A stretch of 64,000 nucleotides of DNA from Treponema socranskii subsp. buccale (GTDB lineage Bacteria > Spirochaetota > Spirochaetia > Treponematales > Treponemataceae), in the NCBI RefSeq assembly GCF_024181585.1, contig NZ_CP054258.1, positions 2,666,001 to 2,730,000 of the forward strand. Reading direction: 5' to 3'. Below, piece by piece: positions 25,135 through 35,728 of the stretch. The translations under genes were made by a program, and so were the position numbers. The stretch's first letter is position 1. Each line of letters opens with the position of its first letter. The notes under the pieces are model-generated. The model saw only the letters and a list, made by a program, of their open reading frames with translations. It was not told where the DNA came from and did no database searches.

Positions 25135-27054
25135 TTATTTTTTCATTTTCCGCCACAGCGTCGAACGGTTGATGCCGAGTATGCGGCACGTTTCCGAAAC
25201 CGAATTGCCGGTCTTTGCAAAAACTTCCTTGATATATCGATCTTCCGCTTCTTTAAGCGACACCTTTTTTTCACCGAGAGAAAGCCGATCGGTACTCTCG
25301 CTTCCGTCCGTATCGAATTTCGATTGCATATGCCTGCCGTAAAACGGATCGGGAAGTCCCGCGCACAAATCTTCTTCTTGTATGAAATCCCCCTCGCCGA
25401 TGATAACGGCTCTCTCTATCATACCCTGCAGTTCGCGTACGTTTCCTTCGTACACATAGCGCTTCAAAAACGAAAGCGCTTCACGGGTAAATCCCGCAAA
25501 TCGTTTCGTATAGCGTCCGTTGTATTTCCGTAAAAAGGATTCCGCCAAAACGGGAATATCTTCCGCACGTTCGTTCAGCGGAGGAATATACAGACGCAGC
25601 GTATTCAATCGATATAATAAATCCTTGCGAAATTTTCCGTCCGCGACGAGTTCATGCAGATTTTTATTCGTCGCGCAGATGAGCCGTACGTCGAGCGGAA
25701 TATTCGCATCCCCTCCGATACGCATCACTTCGCGTTCCTGTACCACACGTAAAAGGCGTCCCTGCAATTCAAGCGGCAGCTCTCCGATTTCGTCGAGAAA
25801 AAGAGTCCCCGTATGCGCCATTTCAAAGACACCTTCTTTTCCGCCCCTGACACCGCCGGTAAACGCGCCTTCCGCATATCCGAAGAGCATGCTTTCAATA
25901 AGCGCGGGCGGAAGGGCGGCACAGCTGACTGCAACGAAGGGTGCAAGCCGGCGTTTGCTTCCGTTATGAATGCTCTGTGCAAACAATTCTTTTCCGACGC
26001 CCGATTCGCCTTCGATCAAAACGGCGGAATCGTAATTGCAGATTTTTTGAGCGATCGCGATGCAATCGCCCATAACGCGGCTTTTATAAATTATCGTCGC
26101 AAACGAATACTTTGCCGTAAGCCGCTTTTGCACGAGTTTTTGCCGTATCTTTTTTTCACGGCTTTGCACATCGGTAATATCCTGAAATACCGCGATTGAA
26201 CCGTGTTGTTTTCCGCCGGATTGAATCGGATAATTGCTGATTTCTATTTTCGACGAACCGATTCGGCGCAGTTCGTCGGAAAGCGGCACATTGTCCGCGA
26301 TTTCTCGAATAACCGCACCGTACCGATCGAGGACGCCGAGCGGCATATTCGATAAATCTTTTTGCTCCATACCGAAGATGCGGCACGCCGGCGCATTGAC
26401 CGCAACGATCCTGTTATTTTCATCGGTCGCAAGCACACCGTCGTGAACGGAATCCATAAGTGTGCGATACCGATCGATGAGTTCTTCTTCGCGTTCTATC
26501 GCATCGAGAACCCGCTCGGCTTCATCGAACGCATCTTCGAGCGATCGCTCTCCGCTTTCGAGCAAAAAACACGTATAGCCGAGAGCACTTCCGGTACGGC
26601 ACGTGACCGCATCTCCGACAATCACCTTTGCGCCTGAAGCGACGCATTCTTTTATTTTATCTTCGACCGAATCATTATTATTTTTCAGTTCCGCTCTGAT
26701 AACGCGCTTTCCCAATTCTTTCAGCAGTTCGTACCCGTTCATACTGTTCGCATAGCCGACGACTCCGATAACATCGTCGATATTTTGCAGCGCTCTGATC
26801 GTCTCCGCAAAATCGATCGGACTCGTTTTTATCTCAACGACGGGAACGGGTGAAACGTATTGAATGAGAGAATATGTTCCTCCCCTGCTGATAAGAATTT
26901 TCGCACCGTTTTTAAGGGCATCCGAAGCCGCGATAAGGCCTGCGGACAAATCGCCGAACACCGCAGTGATATTCGTATAATGTCTTTTTTCAATAACATG
27001 TTTCGCATCCGAAAGCATTTTTTCATACGGTGCAATCAATACGATATCGCTCAT
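25135..27054 (-). CDS. sigma-54-dependent activator, PrpR_N-PAS-AAA+-Fis
   Basis: 639 aa from ATG 27054 (MSDIVLIAPYEKMLSDAKHV). Residues 1-200 form a PrpR_N-type sensor domain (ILISRGGTYSLIQ, PVVEIKTSPIDFAETI). A PAS domain follows (LMDSVHDGVLATDENNRIVAV). The AAA+ domain has Walker A GESGVGKE, Walker B TLFLDEIGELPLE and the sigma-54 contact loop EGAFTGGVRGGKEG, where the usual GAFTGA is GAFTGG. The C-terminus is a Fis-type helix-turn-helix (TGNSVSETCRILGINRSTLW). It would activate sigma-54 promoters on binding a small metabolite. It is divergent from the DUF3737 gene, 78 bp away. Confidence 0.9.
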   Translation of the reverse strand: MSDIVLIAPYEKMLSDAKHVIEKRHYTNITAVFGDLSAGLIAASDALKNGAKILISRGGTYSLIQYVSPVPVVEIKTSPIDFAETIRALQNIDDVIGVVGYANSMNGYELLKELGKRVIRAELKNNNDSVEDKIKECVASGAKVIVGDAVTCRTGSALGYTCFLLESGERSLEDAFDEAERVLDAIEREEELIDRYRTLMDSVHDGVLATDENNRIVAVNAPACRIFGMEQKDLSNMPLGVLDRYGAVIREIADNVPLSDELRRIGSSKIEISNYPIQSGGKQHGSIAVFQDITDVQSREKKIRQKLVQKRLTAKYSFATIIYKSRVMGDCIAIAQKICNYDSAVLIEGESGVGKELFAQSIHNGSKRRLAPFVAVSCAALPPALIESMLFGYAEGAFTGGVRGGKEGVFEMAHTGTLFLDEIGELPLELQGRLLRVVQEREVMRIGGDANIPLDVRLICATNKNLHELVADGKFRKDLLYRLNTLRLYIPPLNERAEDIPVLAESFLRKYNGRYTKRFAGFTREALSFLKRYVYEGNVRELQGMIERAVIIGEGDFIQEEDLCAGLPDPFYGRHMQSKFDTDGSESTDRLSLGEKKVSLKEAEDRYIKEVFAKTGNSVSETCRILGINRSTLWRKMKK

Positions 27055-27132
27055 GCGTACAAGTATAGCACGTATTTGCTCTTTCGTTTCCGTTTCATTA
27101 TATTTTATACGTACCCACATAAGGATTGCGAT

Positions 27133-27972
27133 ATGGAAGAAATCAAACAAAAATTTTTAACGGGCGAACGCGCACTGTTCCAAGCGCACGACATGAAAAT
27201 CATAGACACGATTTTTGCCGACGGCGAATCGCCGCTGAAGCACGCGTCGGATATCGAACTTGACGGCTGTATGTTCAAATGGAAATATCCGCTGTGGTAC
27301 GGTAAAAACATCACTGCAAAAAACTGCACGTGGTTTGAAACGGCGCGCGCGGGCGTATGGTACACGGATACTGTCACGGTCGAAGACAGCGTCATCGAAG
27401 CGCCTAAAAATTTCCGCAGATGTCGAAACGTACGCATCGTAAACGCGGACTTTCCGAACGCGGCGGAAACGTTTTGGTCGTGCGACGGCGTCGTATTTGA
27501 AAACGTCAGAGCAAAAGGTGACTACTTTGCAATGAACAGCCGGAACATGAAAATCGACAATTTCATCCTTGACGGAAACTATCCCTTCGACGGCGCGCAA
27601 AATATCGAAATCAATAATTCGAAACTCATTTCAAAAGATGCGCTGTGGAACGCCGAAAACATCGTCGTTCGCAATTCATTCATATCGGGCGAATATCTCG
27701 GCTGGAATTCGAAAAACTTGACGTTTGAAAACTGCACGATCGAAAGCTTGCAGGGTATGTGTTACATCGACAACCTCATCATGAAAAACTGCAAACTCAT
27801 CAATACGACCCTCGCTTTCGAATACTCGTCCGTAGATGCCGACATAACGAATACGATAGACAGCGTCTTTAATCCTTCAAGCGGCACGATACGCGCCGAG
27901 CGCATCGGAAAGCTCATCGTCGAAAAAGATAAAGTCGATCCGGCAAAAACGAAAATTATCTGCAAGGAATAA
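27133..27972 (+). CDS. DUF3737 family right-handed beta-helix protein
   Basis: 279 aa from ATG 27133 with AAGGA upstream; the longer in-frame opening back to 26860 lies inside the divergent regulator and is rejected. The protein is a run of short repeats (NITAKNCTWFETARAGVWY, MKIDNFILDGNYPFDGAQN, ENIVVRNSFISGEYLGWNSK) typical of a beta-helix and of DUF3737, found in many gut and oral anaerobes. No signal peptide. The molecular role of the family is unknown; members often sit beside aminotransferases or transport genes, as here. Confidence 0.88.
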   Translation: MEEIKQKFLTGERALFQAHDMKIIDTIFADGESPLKHASDIELDGCMFKWKYPLWYGKNITAKNCTWFETARAGVWYTDTVTVEDSVIEAPKNFRRCRNVRIVNADFPNAAETFWSCDGVVFENVRAKGDYFAMNSRNMKIDNFILDGNYPFDGAQNIEINNSKLISKDALWNAENIVVRNSFISGEYLGWNSKNLTFENCTIESLQGMCYIDNLIMKNCKLINTTLAFEYSSVDADITNTIDSVFNPSSGTIRAERIGKLIVEKDKVDPAKTKIICKE

Positions 27973-28104
27973 AATTGACAATCGATAAACGGCGGTGCGC
28001 AAAAAATTAATAATCCGATCGAATAAAAATTAATAAAATCAATACGGCTGTCGAAACCGAAAGTTTTTGACAGTCTGAAACGCATACATACAGGAGCGGT
28101 TAAA

Positions 28105-29280
28105 ATGGCAGCATACGATTTCGATACGATCGTCGATCGGAAACATACGGCGTCGTATAAATGGGATGTAAAAGACGGTGAACTTCCTATGTGGGTCGCC
28201 GACATGGATTTTAAGGCCGCGCCGGAAATAATCGATGCACTTTCGGAACGCGTAAAGCACGGCGTGTTCGGCTATCCGATCATCGAAGACGATTGGTACG
28301 ACGCCCTTATCGGCTGGTGGAAAACGCGGCACAACTTCGCAATTGAAAAAGAACGGCTTTCGTTTTGTACGGGCGTCGTGCCCGCTCTTTCGAGCGCCGT
28401 ACGGAAGTTTTCGACGCCCGCCGAATACGTCGTCGTTTTGACGCCGGTATATAATATTTTTTTCAATTCGATCGTCAACAACGGCAGACGCATTCTCGAA
28501 AGCCCGCTCGTGTACAAAGACGGCGCGTATGAAATCGACTTTGCCGATTTCGAAAAAAAGCTCGCCGATCCGCAAACGTCGCTTTTTATTTTGTGCAACC
28601 CGCACAATCCCGTCGGAAAAATTTGGAATGCAAAAACGCTTGAACGCATCGGTCAACTCTGTGCGAAGCACGGCGTCACCGTCATAAGCGACGAAATCCA
28701 CTGCGACCTCACCGATCCCGGCGCCTCCTACGTACCTTTCGCATCGGTTTCGGAAACCTGCGCTATGAACAGCATCACCTGCATCGCGCCGTCGAAAGCG
28801 TTCAATATCGCAGGCCTGCACACCGCAGCCGTATTTTCAAAAAATCCCAAGCTTCACGCGAAGATCGATCGTCAGCTCAACACCGATGAAGTCGCGGAGC
28901 CCAACGTATTCGCATGTATCGCTGCTGCTGCGGCATTTACGAAAGGCGGGGCATGGCTCGACGAACTTCGCGCGTACATTTTCGAAAATAAAAAAGCGGT
29001 GCGCGAATTTATTAAAAATGAAATTCCCGAAATCTTTGCCGTTCCGTCGAACGCGACCTATCTTTTGTGGCTCGACTGTTCGAAAATCACCGACGACTCG
29101 AACGACCTTGCGCATTTTATCAGAAGCGAAACGGGACTCTACCTTACCGCAGGCGCGATTTACGGCGGAAACGGCCGCACTTTTCTCCGCATGAACGTCG
29201 CCTGTCCGAGATCGACGGTGAGCGACGGACTTGCGCGGCTGAAAGCGGGTGTGCATGCATATTGCAGCAGGAAAGGATAG
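28105..29280 (+). CDS. MalY/PatB family PLP aminotransferase (cystathionine beta-lyase/cystalysin-like)
   Basis: 391 aa fold-type I PLP enzyme. MWVADMDFKAAPEI and GVFGYP at the N-terminus, LCNPHNPVGKIW, and ISDEIHCDLTDP precede CIAPSKAFNIAGLHTA, in which Lys231 should bind PLP. This is the PatB/MalY subgroup that includes T. denticola cystalysin, which releases H2S, ammonia and pyruvate from cysteine. It may act on cystathionine or cysteine; specificity cannot be read from sequence. AGGAG precedes the ATG. No signal peptide. Confidence 0.9.
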   Translation: MAAYDFDTIVDRKHTASYKWDVKDGELPMWVADMDFKAAPEIIDALSERVKHGVFGYPIIEDDWYDALIGWWKTRHNFAIEKERLSFCTGVVPALSSAVRKFSTPAEYVVVLTPVYNIFFNSIVNNGRRILESPLVYKDGAYEIDFADFEKKLADPQTSLFILCNPHNPVGKIWNAKTLERIGQLCAKHGVTVISDEIHCDLTDPGASYVPFASVSETCAMNSITCIAPSKAFNIAGLHTAAVFSKNPKLHAKIDRQLNTDEVAEPNVFACIAAAAAFTKGGAWLDELRAYIFENKKAVREFIKNEIPEIFAVPSNATYLLWLDCSKITDDSNDLAHFIRSETGLYLTAGAIYGGNGRTFLRMNVACPRSTVSDGLARLKAGVHAYCSRKG

Positions 29281-29451
29281 TGCGTACGGGGCCGGACGAC
29301 CGCTGCATTTTCCGCGAGCGTGCGTGGTATTTTCCGCGATCGATACGCTCGGCAAGAAGACGCTATATGCACGGAAAGAGAGACAATCGTAGAGCAATCG
29401 CGTCGACAAAGCGTTTTTAAGCAGCACCGTCCTGAGTGCAAATATATTCGT

Positions 29452-29622
29452 CCCGCCTACAACGAAGACGACGCGTTATTTCAAAAAGCCGCCATCAAAG
29501 CGACCGACAAAATCATACTGATAGTCGATCACAGCAAATCCGAAAAAACCGCAGTCTTTTCGGCCGCCGCTCTATCGCAGTTCGATTATGTCGTTTCCAA
29601 CAAGCTTTTAAGCCCACTATGA
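29452..29622 (+). pseudogene. C-terminal fragment of a DeoR/GlpR-type regulator
   Basis: About 56 residues, including DDALFQKAAIKATDKIILIV followed by DHSKSEKTAVF and SQFDYVVSNK, match the end of the DeoR sugar-phosphate-sensing domain. The DNA-binding half and most of the sensor domain are absent, and the upstream frame is not family-like. It is a relic just before the restriction-modification island and probably marks a recombination edge. Confidence 0.65.
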
Positions 29623-29677
29623 TTTATAGGGCTAGTATACTCTCCCTGAAAGTCAAAAAATATGCTATAAAAGTGGT

Positions 29678-31156
29678 ATGTTTGCACTTGCAGAAACATT
29701 GGAAAAAGAAAGACTTACTCATGCGGTAAATACCGTTATAGAGCACAAGGTACGTTTAGGGCAATATTTTACACCCTATCCGATCGCCCGCTTTATGGCA
29801 TCTTTATTTCCGGTTACTGATCAAAATATACGGCTGCTCGATCCCGGAGCGGGATTCGGGACACTTGCCTGTTCTTTTCTGGAACGGATTCGGCAGGAAA
29901 ACTGGAAAGCGTCGGAAGTTCTTGTTTCTGCATACGACATTGATGAATCCGTATTACAAACATTAGAGAAAAATATAATACGGGCAACTGCCTGTTTTAA
30001 TAAAGCCGACTATGAAATAGTTTCTGAAGATTTCCTTGCAAAAACGGCATTTGAATTCACATGGAATATAAATAAAACATATACTCATGTCATTATGAAT
30101 CCGCCCTATAAAAAAATAGCAACTCATTCGGCAGAACGGCATTCTGCCCGCGTCTTTGGACTTGAAACAGTTAATTCATACACCGCCTTTGTCGGCGCAG
30201 CTATTACAATTACTGAAGACTTAGGCTATATTGTTGCTATTATTCCAAGAAGCTTCTGTAATGGTGTTTATTACAAACCGTTTCGTAAGTTTATTTTAAA
30301 GCACTGTGCAATAAAATATATCCATCTATTTAAATCGCGAAATAAAGCATTTAAGGATGAAGCTGTTTTGCAGGAAAATATTATTATTATGCTGCAAAAA
30401 AAAGGAAAACAAGAATCGGTAAGAGTATCCTATTGTACGGATGAGTCATTTGTAGATTTTAAAGTATTTGATGCAGATTTTACTCAAATTCTTAATCCTT
30501 CGGATAAAGAAAAATACTTGCGTATTCCGGAAGAAAAGAAGATATATACAGAAACATTTTCCGCTTATTCCAGTTTGAAAGATTTACATATCAATGTTTC
30601 TACCGGACCGGTTGTTGATTTTAGGAAACGGGATTTTTTACTACAAGGCTATCAAACCGGAGCTTATCCGCTGGTATATCCTATTCATTTACGGCATTTC
30701 CGTCTTGAATGGCCGAAGCAATCAAAAAAGCCGAATGCAATTTTGTATTCTGAAGATGTTTCTAAATTACTGTTCCCGAAAGGTTTTTATGTCGCGGTAA
30801 AGCGATTCTCAACGAAAGAAGAAACAAAACGGATTGTTGCTTCACTCATTACTCCGCAAGATTTTATCACTGACGGTATTGCGTTTGAAAATCATCTGAA
30901 TATTTTTCATATAAATAAAGCTTCTTTATCTGAAGAGATTGCATACGGTTTAATTTGCTGGCTTAATTCAACATATATTGATAGAAATTTCCGACTATTT
31001 AGCGGGCATACCCAAGTAAATGCAACAGATTTACGAAATATCCCGTATCCTAATCTACAGAAATTAAAAGAACTGGGAAAACGGCTGCAACAATCAAATC
31101 AATGGAATCAACGACTTTTTGATTCACTCGCGGAGTCTATCGTATTATGCAATTAA
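29678..31156 (+). CDS. type II N6-adenine DNA methyltransferase (BsuBI/PstI-type)
   Basis: 492 aa. SAM-binding motif LLDPGAGFGTLACSFLERI (about residue 50) and catalytic motif VIMNPPYKK (about residue 148) give an adenine-N6 methylase of the NPPY class; the C-terminal half is a target-recognition region. It overlaps the following BsuBI/PstI-like nuclease by ten bases, so it is the cognate methylase, probably for CTGCAG. Base composition is visibly more AT-rich than in flanking genes, a sign of horizontal transfer. A TATAAA ends six bases before the ATG, so a leaderless start is possible here too. Confidence 0.9.
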   Translation: MFALAETLEKERLTHAVNTVIEHKVRLGQYFTPYPIARFMASLFPVTDQNIRLLDPGAGFGTLACSFLERIRQENWKASEVLVSAYDIDESVLQTLEKNIIRATACFNKADYEIVSEDFLAKTAFEFTWNINKTYTHVIMNPPYKKIATHSAERHSARVFGLETVNSYTAFVGAAITITEDLGYIVAIIPRSFCNGVYYKPFRKFILKHCAIKYIHLFKSRNKAFKDEAVLQENIIIMLQKKGKQESVRVSYCTDESFVDFKVFDADFTQILNPSDKEKYLRIPEEKKIYTETFSAYSSLKDLHINVSTGPVVDFRKRDFLLQGYQTGAYPLVYPIHLRHFRLEWPKQSKKPNAILYSEDVSKLLFPKGFYVAVKRFSTKEETKRIVASLITPQDFITDGIAFENHLNIFHINKASLSEEIAYGLICWLNSTYIDRNFRLFSGHTQVNATDLRNIPYPNLQKLKELGKRLQQSNQWNQRLFDSLAESIVLCN

Positions 31157-32103
31157 AGGAACAAATACAACAAAAAATTGAAGAGGCAATTAATCTTCTT
31201 ACTTTGTTTGGAATGCCAAAAGCACAGCAAAATGAACGGACAGCGTATTGCCTACTTTCACTATTAAATATGACACCGGAAAAAGAATGGAAAAATGCTG
31301 AAAATCCGTTAATGGGTATCACCCCAATGATAAGCTTTGCAAAAAAATATTATAATAAAATATATGCTCCAAATACACGAGAAACGTTCAGAATATTTAG
31401 TACTCATCAAATGGTACAAGCAGGAATAGTTCTCTATAATCCGGACGATCCTGCACGACCGGTTAATAGTCCTAATGCCGTATATCAAATATCAGACGAA
31501 GCATTGCAGATAATCAAATTATATAAAACAAAAGATTTTACTAAAATGCTCGGTAATTTTATAAAACAACAACCGACACTTGTACAGCAATACGCACATG
31601 AACGTCAAATGAAGATGGTTTCGATCAAAATAAAAGAAAATCATTCAATTCAGATTTCGCCGGGAAAGCATAGCGAATTAATTCGGGATATTATTGAACA
31701 AATGGCTCCTCGGTTTTTACCCGAAAGTTTACTTGTATACGTAGGTGATACCGGTGAAAAGTGGGGGTATTACGATCAAGAACTTGCCGGAAATTTATTG
31801 TTTAATATACAGCAACATGGAAAAATGCCGGACGTAATTTTATACGCGAAAGAAAAAGCCTTGCTTGTACTTATTGAATCCGTTACTTCGCATGGACCGG
31901 TTGACAGCAAACGCTATATTGAACTTAAAGAACTCTTTTCTTCTGTCATGATTGATAAAATATATATTTCTGCTTTTCCTGATAAAAAGATATTTGCGCA
32001 CTATATCGGCGACATAGCATGGGAAACGGAGGTATGGATTGCAGATAATCCGACACACATGATTCACTTTAACGGTGATAAATTTATCGGGACGCATAAA
32101 TAA
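31147..32103 (+). CDS. type II restriction endonuclease, BsuBI/PstI family
   Basis: 318 aa. The C-terminal half, with LLVYVGDTGEKWGYYDQELA, MPDVILYAKEKALLVLIESV and SHGPVDSKRYIELK, matches the BsuBI/PstI family, whose characterised members cut CTGCAG. The ESVTSHGPV segment holds the conserved acidic and polar residues of the active region. Translation is coupled to the methylase. AT-rich like its partner. CTGCAG occurs several times in this window (for example near 4110, 5530, 5990 and 7850), so the host does not avoid the site and would depend on methylation. Confidence 0.9.
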   Translation: MQLKEQIQQKIEEAINLLTLFGMPKAQQNERTAYCLLSLLNMTPEKEWKNAENPLMGITPMISFAKKYYNKIYAPNTRETFRIFSTHQMVQAGIVLYNPDDPARPVNSPNAVYQISDEALQIIKLYKTKDFTKMLGNFIKQQPTLVQQYAHERQMKMVSIKIKENHSIQISPGKHSELIRDIIEQMAPRFLPESLLVYVGDTGEKWGYYDQELAGNLLFNIQQHGKMPDVILYAKEKALLVLIESVTSHGPVDSKRYIELKELFSSVMIDKIYISAFPDKKIFAHYIGDIAWETEVWIADNPTHMIHFNGDKFIGTHK

Positions 32104-32109
32104 ACAAAA

Positions 32110-32150
32110 TCCCCGCATTGACACGCGCCTCCGTTTTTATATATAGTAAA
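32110..32150 (+). promoter_or_regulatory. first copy of the duplicated eno-type promoter
   Basis: Seven bases after the endonuclease stop: TTGACA at 32118-32123, then an 18-bp spacer and TATAGT at 32142-32147. About 41 bp match 32318-32360 almost exactly (differences: two bases and a 2-bp gap). Confidence 0.65.
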
Positions 32151-32156
32151 ACGAAT

Positions 32157-32317
32157 GTCGAGTTTTGAAAGTATGAGCTGATAAAGTTACGTTGCGGCGA
32201 GAACTTCGTTCGTTGCACTCACTACCGAGTTTGCTTTGCAAACTCGCCGTGTATGCCGCGGTCGAGCTTTTCAGGACAGGCTTCCGCAAGCCTAACGCTC
32301 GAACCGGCACGCGTCAC
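32157..32317. repeat. palindromic element, truncated relative of the 58.7-kb element
   Basis: Starts CGAGTTTTGAAAGTATGAGC and contains GGCGAGAACTTCGTTCG, CCGAGTTTGCTTTGCAAACTCG and GACAGGCTTCCGCAAGCCTAACGC-like hairpins, in the same order as 58727-58900. The right terminal inverted repeat present at 58.9 kb is missing; the sequence runs directly into the second promoter copy. Confidence 0.65.
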
Positions 32318-33739
<1,422 letters not shown>

Positions 33740-33872
33740 ATTTTCCAAAACGTACGGACGACACGGAACGGAAGAACCTGCCTTCCGTACTTCGGTAACC
33801 CTCATCCGCGCTCACGCGCGGACGCTTCGCGGTACTCCACGCAGGCGTAGGCTGCTCGTCCCGCAATCGAAC

Positions 33873-33917
33873 GGCGCACGGATCGGCTTATAACAAAGCC
33901 GCCCGTGCGCCTTTTTA
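33873..33917 (+). terminator. intrinsic terminator downstream of eno
   Basis: GGCGCACGG (33873-33881) pairs with CCGTGCGCC (33903-33911), with an inner GGC/GCC pairing, followed by five T. The 130 bp between eno and this hairpin is GC-rich with no gene that I can support. Confidence 0.8.
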
Positions 33918-33967
33918 TTAATAATTTTCCGATACGTTTCGAAATTCCGCCGAATATCGGAAAACGC

Positions 33968-34591
33968 TTATTTTACCGCACGGACGGTGAGCCAGTGCTT
34001 TCCCTCGTTTCGATATGTTTCAATTCGCGTAAATCCCGCCTCTCGAAGATAGCGTTCCAATTCTTCCTTACCGTAGATTTTCATACCGTCTATGATAGTC
34101 GTCCACTTTTCATCGGCTTTGTTTTTGCCGTCCGCTTCATTGACGACCATGAAAACGCCGCCGGTTCGCAGCACACGAAATACTTCGGAAAAACTTCGAT
34201 CGGGACCCGGCCAAAAGTAAACCGTTTCGAACGCGCTCACCAAATCGAACGAAGCGTCGACAAAGGGCAAAGCGGAAACGTCGCCCTGCACGATGCGGCA
34301 CCTGCCGTTTTGTACGGCATCGGTATTTACTTCCTGCGATTTTTTAACCGACACTTCCGAATAGTCGAGCCCCGTAACTTCCGCCTGCGGGTATCGTTTT
34401 AACAATTCCGCGACGTTTCGTCCGCCGCCGCAGCCGCAGTCCAAAATCGCTTTCGGCCGAATGTCGCCGAAAAAGCTCATTCCCCAATCGGCAAGCGGTG
34501 CGTGTCCGCGGTTCATGCCGTCGACCATAAGCTTACCCCAAAAGCCTTCGGGCTTTTTCGTATTACCGAATACTTTTTTCAAAATGCCCAT
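33968..34591 (-). CDS. class I SAM-dependent methyltransferase
   Basis: 207 aa. Motif I AILDCGCGGGRNVAELLKRY (residues about 49-68), motif II VTGLDYSEVSVKKSQE, and CRIVQGDVSALPFVDASFDL define a Methyltransf_11/25-type fold. Substrate unknown. The start ATG 34591 is chosen because GGAGG lies six bases upstream; an ATG two codons earlier overlaps that site. It lies 89 bp downstream of another methyltransferase gene on the same strand, but the two differ outside the SAM motifs. Confidence 0.85.
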   Translation of the reverse strand: MGILKKVFGNTKKPEGFWGKLMVDGMNRGHAPLADWGMSFFGDIRPKAILDCGCGGGRNVAELLKRYPQAEVTGLDYSEVSVKKSQEVNTDAVQNGRCRIVQGDVSALPFVDASFDLVSAFETVYFWPGPDRSFSEVFRVLRTGGVFMVVNEADGKNKADEKWTTIIDGMKIYGKEELERYLREAGFTRIETYRNEGKHWLTVRAVK

Positions 34592-34680
34592 TTGCATCCT
34601 CCGTTATAAAATACGGTTCCGCATGTACGCTTTATCGCGTTCGCTTTCGCCGCCGGCAGAGTCCGCGTAAAACGTGAAAA

Positions 34681-35472
34681 CTATTTTTTGCCGACGAGCA
34701 ACGTCGAGCCCGCAAGCTGCAACGACTTCGCTTCTTTCGGCGTCATAAACATGCCCTGCGTCGTATCGATCAGCTCAATCTTTTCATAGCCTTTCGCTTT
34801 TAAGTCCGCGACAAAGGCATCCATGTCGCCGTAGCGGGAACGGGACATCAGATCGTGAATCGCGAAGACGCCGCCTTTTTTCAGCACGCGAAGCGTTTCC
34901 GAAAGCAGCTCCTGTTTATTTACACCGGTAATATTGTGATATACGTAATTGCTCGTAACCGCATCGAAGCTTTCGTCCGGAAAATCGAGTTTCACCGCGT
35001 TGCCTTTTTCGAAGCGTACATTCGAAACGCCTTCGGCTTTTGCATTGTTTTCGCACAGCGCTTTGCTGAACGATCGGTACTCCGCACCCCACGGATCGAC
35101 GCCGAGCATCGTCCCCTGCGGATTCCGCTTTGCACACGCAATCGTAAGCGCGCCGCTGCCGCAGCCGACATCGAGTCCCGTACCGCCTGAGGGCAGCGTC
35201 ACATACTTCGCCGTCCCTTCGATAATACCGCGTGCCATCTGCCGCTTGCCGTTATAATCGAATGCACGGTACCAGCGCAAAAACAATACCGCAGCGGCAC
35301 CGAAGCCGATAAAAAAGAGCGCAAACAGCACCGAAAGCACGGTCCTGAATGTTCCCGAAACGCCGACACCGGCAATTCCGAAAACGGCGAGCAAGATAAA
35401 CGAAACGCATGTGCAGGCGGTAAAAAGGACGAGCACTTCTTTCGGCACCCAGTTTTTATAATCGGGTTTCAT
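34681..35472 (-). CDS. membrane-anchored class I methyltransferase
   Basis: 263 aa from ATG 35472 with GGAGG upstream. Two hydrophobic helices near the N-terminus (VLVLFTACTCVSFILLAVFG and FRTVLSVLFALFFIGFGAAA) precede a SAM-binding domain with GTGLDVGCGSGALTIACAKR and VRFEKGNAVKLDFPDESFDA. The fusion of a two-helix anchor with a methyltransferase suggests a membrane or lipid substrate; similar proteins occur in Firmicutes. Substrate not identifiable. It is divergent from the 35729 lipoprotein operon. Confidence 0.85.
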   Translation of the reverse strand: MKPDYKNWVPKEVLVLFTACTCVSFILLAVFGIAGVGVSGTFRTVLSVLFALFFIGFGAAAVLFLRWYRAFDYNGKRQMARGIIEGTAKYVTLPSGGTGLDVGCGSGALTIACAKRNPQGTMLGVDPWGAEYRSFSKALCENNAKAEGVSNVRFEKGNAVKLDFPDESFDAVTSNYVYHNITGVNKQELLSETLRVLKKGGVFAIHDLMSRSRYGDMDAFVADLKAKGYEKIELIDTTQGMFMTPKEAKSLQLAGSTLLVGKK

Positions 35473-35632
35473 AGATTCCTCCGTGATTGTATTCGTAAAA
35501 ACTATATCGATTTCTATTGATAATTTCAATCAGTTAGACAGAACTAATTTTTTTAACCCGTATCCGATTCTCCATATAACCGCCGTACGCTGTCAAAATC
35601 TTTGCAATACGCTGTAAAACGAATATCGTATC

Positions 35633-35695
35633 TTGACCTCATATACCGACTTCAGTACAATACGCCCTATATCGAAGAAGTTACCGTTAGCTAAC
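35633..35695 (+). promoter_or_regulatory. promoter with GTTA-N8-TAAC operator (site 1)
   Basis: TTGACC (35633-35638), 17 bp, TACAAT (35656-35661). The 16-bp motif GTTACCGTTAGCTAAC is at 35680-35695, roughly +12 to +27, and contains the perfect palindrome GTTAGCTAAC. The same 16-bp pattern lies at three other promoters between 50 and 53 kb. Confidence 0.7.
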
Positions 35696-35728
35696 TATAT
35701 ATTTAAATAGTTTTTTATGGGAGAAATT

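Noticed and set aside
26860-27132. N-terminal extension of the DUF3737 protein
   Set aside because: It lies within the divergent sigma-54 activator gene and lacks a ribosome site; ATG 27133 fits the family start.
29678-32103. Avoidance of CTGCAG as evidence of an old restriction system
   Set aside because: CTGCAG is present at several positions in the first 8 kb, so no avoidance is visible at this scale.
33740-33872. Small gene between eno and its terminator
   Set aside because: GC-rich sequence with short frames only, no ribosome site and no recognisable product.
35569-35632. A further GTTA-N8-TAAC site upstream of the 34681 methyltransferase
   Set aside because: No match with both arms was found; site 1 belongs to the plus-strand promoter.
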